Under the pieces are notes generated by a model. That model saw only the letters and a program-made list of their open reading frames with translations, was not told the DNA's origin and searched no databases. Position numbers and translations under genes: made by a program. A stretch of DNA of 64,000 nucleotides, taken from NCBI RefSeq assembly GCF_051401765.1, contig NW_027480450.1, positions 2,542,001-2,606,000 of the forward strand. The letters run 5' to 3'. Positions within the stretch are counted from its first letter, which is position 1. Every line of letters starts with the position of its first letter. Source of the stretch: Calliopsis andreniformis. Its lineage: Eukaryota; Arthropoda; Insecta; Hymenoptera; Andrenidae. Below, piece after piece: positions 62,067 to 64,000 of this stretch.

Positions 62067-64000
62067 AGTCCTCAAACCTCAATTCTGAATCCTCAATCCT
62101 GAATCCTCAATCTTCAGCCCTCAGTCCTCAACAATCAGTTGTCAATCCTCAATCCTCAATAGAATATCCTCAATTCACAGTTTTCAATACTCAATGCTCA
62201 ATCTGCAATCTTCAAATCTCTATACACAAACATCAATTCTCATCACTCAACCCTCAACACTCAGTACTCAATGTTCAATTCGCAAACCTCAATTCTCAAT
62301 CCTCGATCCTCAATACTCAATCTTCAATCCTCAATCCCCAATCCTCAATCCTCAATCCTCAATTTCCATCTTGAATCCTCAGTCTTCAATCCTCAATCCT
62401 CAATCCTCAATCCTCAATACTCAATCCTCAATCCTCAATCATCAATCCTCAATACTCAATCTTCAATCCTCATTCCTCAATCCTCAACCCTCAATCCTCA
62501 AACCTAAATCATCAATCCACAATCTTCAATACTCAATCCTCAATCCTCAATCCTCAATCCACAATCCTCAATCCTCTGTCATCAATCCTCAATCTTCAAT
62601 ACTCAATCGTCAATCCTCAGTCCTCAATCCTCAATCCTCAATCCTCGTTCCTCAAACTACAACCCTCAACCCTCAGTCCTCATTCTCAGTTCTCAATTCT
62701 CAATCCACCAATCCTCAATCCTCAATCTTGAATCGTCTATAAAAAATCTCCAATCCTAGATCATCAATCCCCAATCCTCAATCCTTAATCCTCAATCTTC
62801 AAGCCTCAATCCCCAGACCTCAATCTTCAATCCTCAATGCTCAATCCTCAATCCTCAATTGCCAATCGTCAATCCTCAGTCCTCGGACCTCAAACATCAA
62901 TACTCAACCCTCAGTTCTCGTCCTCAATCCACAACCCTCAATCATCAATCCTCAATCTTCAATCATCAATATTCAATCTTCAATCCTCAATCCTCTATCC
63001 TCAATCCTCAATCCTCAATGTTCTATCCTCAATACCCAATCCTCAATCCTCAATCCTCAATCTTCAATCCTCAATACTGAATCTTCGATCCTCAATCCTC
63101 AATCCTCAATCCTCAATCCTCAATCCTCAATATTCAACACACAACCCTCAACCATCAATCCTCAATACTCAACCATCAATCCTCAATTCCCAATACTCAA
63201 AAGAATATCCCGAATTCTCATGGTTCAATACTCAATCCACAATATTCAATAATCAAATCTCAATTCTCAAACATCAATCCTCAACACTCAATCCACATCA
63301 CTCAGTCCTCTCTCCTCAATCCTCCATCCTGAATCCTCAATCCTCAAGCGTCAATCCTCAATCCTCAGTCCTCAACACTCTATCCTCAGTCCTCAAACGT
63401 CAATCCCGAATCCTCAATCCTGAATCCTCAATCTTCAGCCCTCAGTCCTCAACAATCAACTGTCAATCCTCAATCCTCAATAGAATATCCTCAATTCACA
63501 GTTTTCAATACACAATCCCCATTCTTCAACCTTCAAATCTCAATCCACAAACATCAATTCTCATCACTCAACCCTCAACACTCAGTCCTCAATCTTCAAT
63601 CCTCAATCCTCAATTCTCAATCTTCAATCCTCAATCCTCAATCCTCAATCCTCAGTCCTCGATCTTCAGTCCTCAAACCTCAATCCTGAATCCTCAATCC
63701 TGAATCCTCAATCTTCAGCCCTCAGTCCTCAACAATCAGCTGTCAATCCTTAAACCTCAATAGAATATCATCAGTTCACAGTTTTCAATACTTAATACTC
63801 AATCTGCAATCTTCAAATCTCTATCCACAGACATCAATTCTCATCACTCAACCCTCAACACTCAGTCCCCAATCCTCAATCTTCAATCCTCAATCCACAA
63901 TCCTCAATCTTCAATCCCCAATACTCAATCTTCAATCCTCAATCCTCAATCCTCAATCCTCAATGCTCAATCATCAATCCTCAACAATCAATGTTCAATC
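62067..64000 (+). repeat. Higher-order repeat unit F (partial, duplicate of D)
   Basis: Matches unit D at offset 6,420 to the window edge, including CCTTAAACC at 63,749. By this offset the counterpart of the 58,275-58,288 junction would lie about 0.7 kb beyond base 64,000. Confidence 0.9.

Larger units (their letters stand above)
1..64000. repeat. Heptamer satellite array, consensus CCTCAAT (ATTGAGG on the other strand)
   Basis: The whole window resolves into 7-base monomers related to CCTCAAT. Frequent variants are CTTCAAT, ACTCAAT, CATCAAT, CCACAAT, CCTGAAT, CCTCAGT, CCTCAAC and CCTCAAA. Even stretches that look unique, such as the AGAATAT / TCACAGT / CTGCAAT segments, fall into the same register. 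The + strand carries very little G. Register changes come from occasional 6-mers (CCTCAT, CCTCGT, TTCCAT) and 8-mers (CCACCAAT, TTTTCAAT). No interval of more than a few monomers escapes this pattern, so there is no room for an unrelated gene. The array runs off both window ends. Its species and chromosomal position are unknown; a eukaryotic satellite is the most natural reading, as an inference. Confidence 0.97.

Noticed and set aside
1..64000. CRISPR-like array
   Set aside because: Repeats are contiguous heptamers with no unique spacers and no associated genes; anchor spacing is irregular.
1..64000. Telomeric repeat
   Set aside because: ATTGAGG does not match telomere repeats that I know, and the high degeneracy with nested kilobase units does not fit telomerase-made arrays.
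1..64000. Transposon, LTR or terminal inverted repeats
   Set aside because: No reverse-strand similarity, no enzyme motifs and no target-site duplications; all duplications are direct and in the same orientation.
1..64000. tRNA, rRNA or structured RNA
   Set aside because: The G-poor strand cannot form the needed stems, and no stretch departs from the heptamer pattern.
1..64000. Pure assembly artefact
   Set aside because: Copies carry distinct, internally consistent variants (for example CCTTAAACC only in D and F) and sharp, differing junctions, which looks like real array history. Local copy number could still be wrong, since 6.4-kb near-identical units are hard to assemble.

Overview
The window is one uninterrupted satellite DNA array. 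I find no protein-coding gene, RNA gene, mobile element or CRISPR that the sequence supports. From base 1 to 64,000 the sequence can be read as heptamers derived from CCTCAAT (other strand ATTGAGG). The + strand is rich in C, T and A and very poor in G. Many monomers are degenerate, mostly in the first two bases (NNTCAAT), and the register is kept across the window except for scattered 6- and 8-base monomers. Nothing identifies the species. The array size, nested higher-order repeats and absence of genes fit a eukaryotic satellite or heterochromatin block. Filamentous cyanobacteria also carry heptamer repeats, but those are known as short intergenic runs, so I consider that origin much less likely.

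Three levels of organisation are visible. (1) The 7-bp monomer. (2) Conserved 'anchor' modules of about 105-154 bp, each with a fixed string of unusual monomers beginning around AGAATAT, recurring every 0.3-0.8 kb in at least five sequence classes. (3) Kilobase-scale duplications and higher-order repeats built from anchors plus generic CCTCAAT filler.

Layout. 1-8,117: older-looking patchwork with short-range duplications (offsets 3,149, 713/615, 566 and about 1,990 bp). 8,118-17,857: mosaic sharing long blocks with 22-25.7 kb and with 27-28 and 41-42 kb. 17,858-21,990: a 4.1-kb block repeated at 36,340-40,458. 22,079-25,740: copies of 13.9-16.8 and 9.5-10.2 kb. 26,931-33,841: a 3,459-bp tandem duplication with internal structure X-Y-X'. 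34,413-36,339: a 1,349-bp tandem. 41,291-64,000: the most homogeneous domain, a higher-order array of units of 3,050, 3,839, 3,867, 3,600, 2,827 and 3,593 bp plus a partial unit. Its last two and a half units are a 6.42-kb dimer duplicated in tandem.

The long open frames on the + strand are a by-product of the repeat. CCTCAAT contains no stop in any frame, so all three frames give the same cyclic heptapeptide (SILNPQS), while the complementary strand has a TGA every 21 nt in every frame. The interest lies in array evolution: recombination junctions that can be placed within 5-16 bp, register arithmetic that explains unit length exactly, and module swapping between repeat lineages. All comparisons were made by eye, so identities are estimates.
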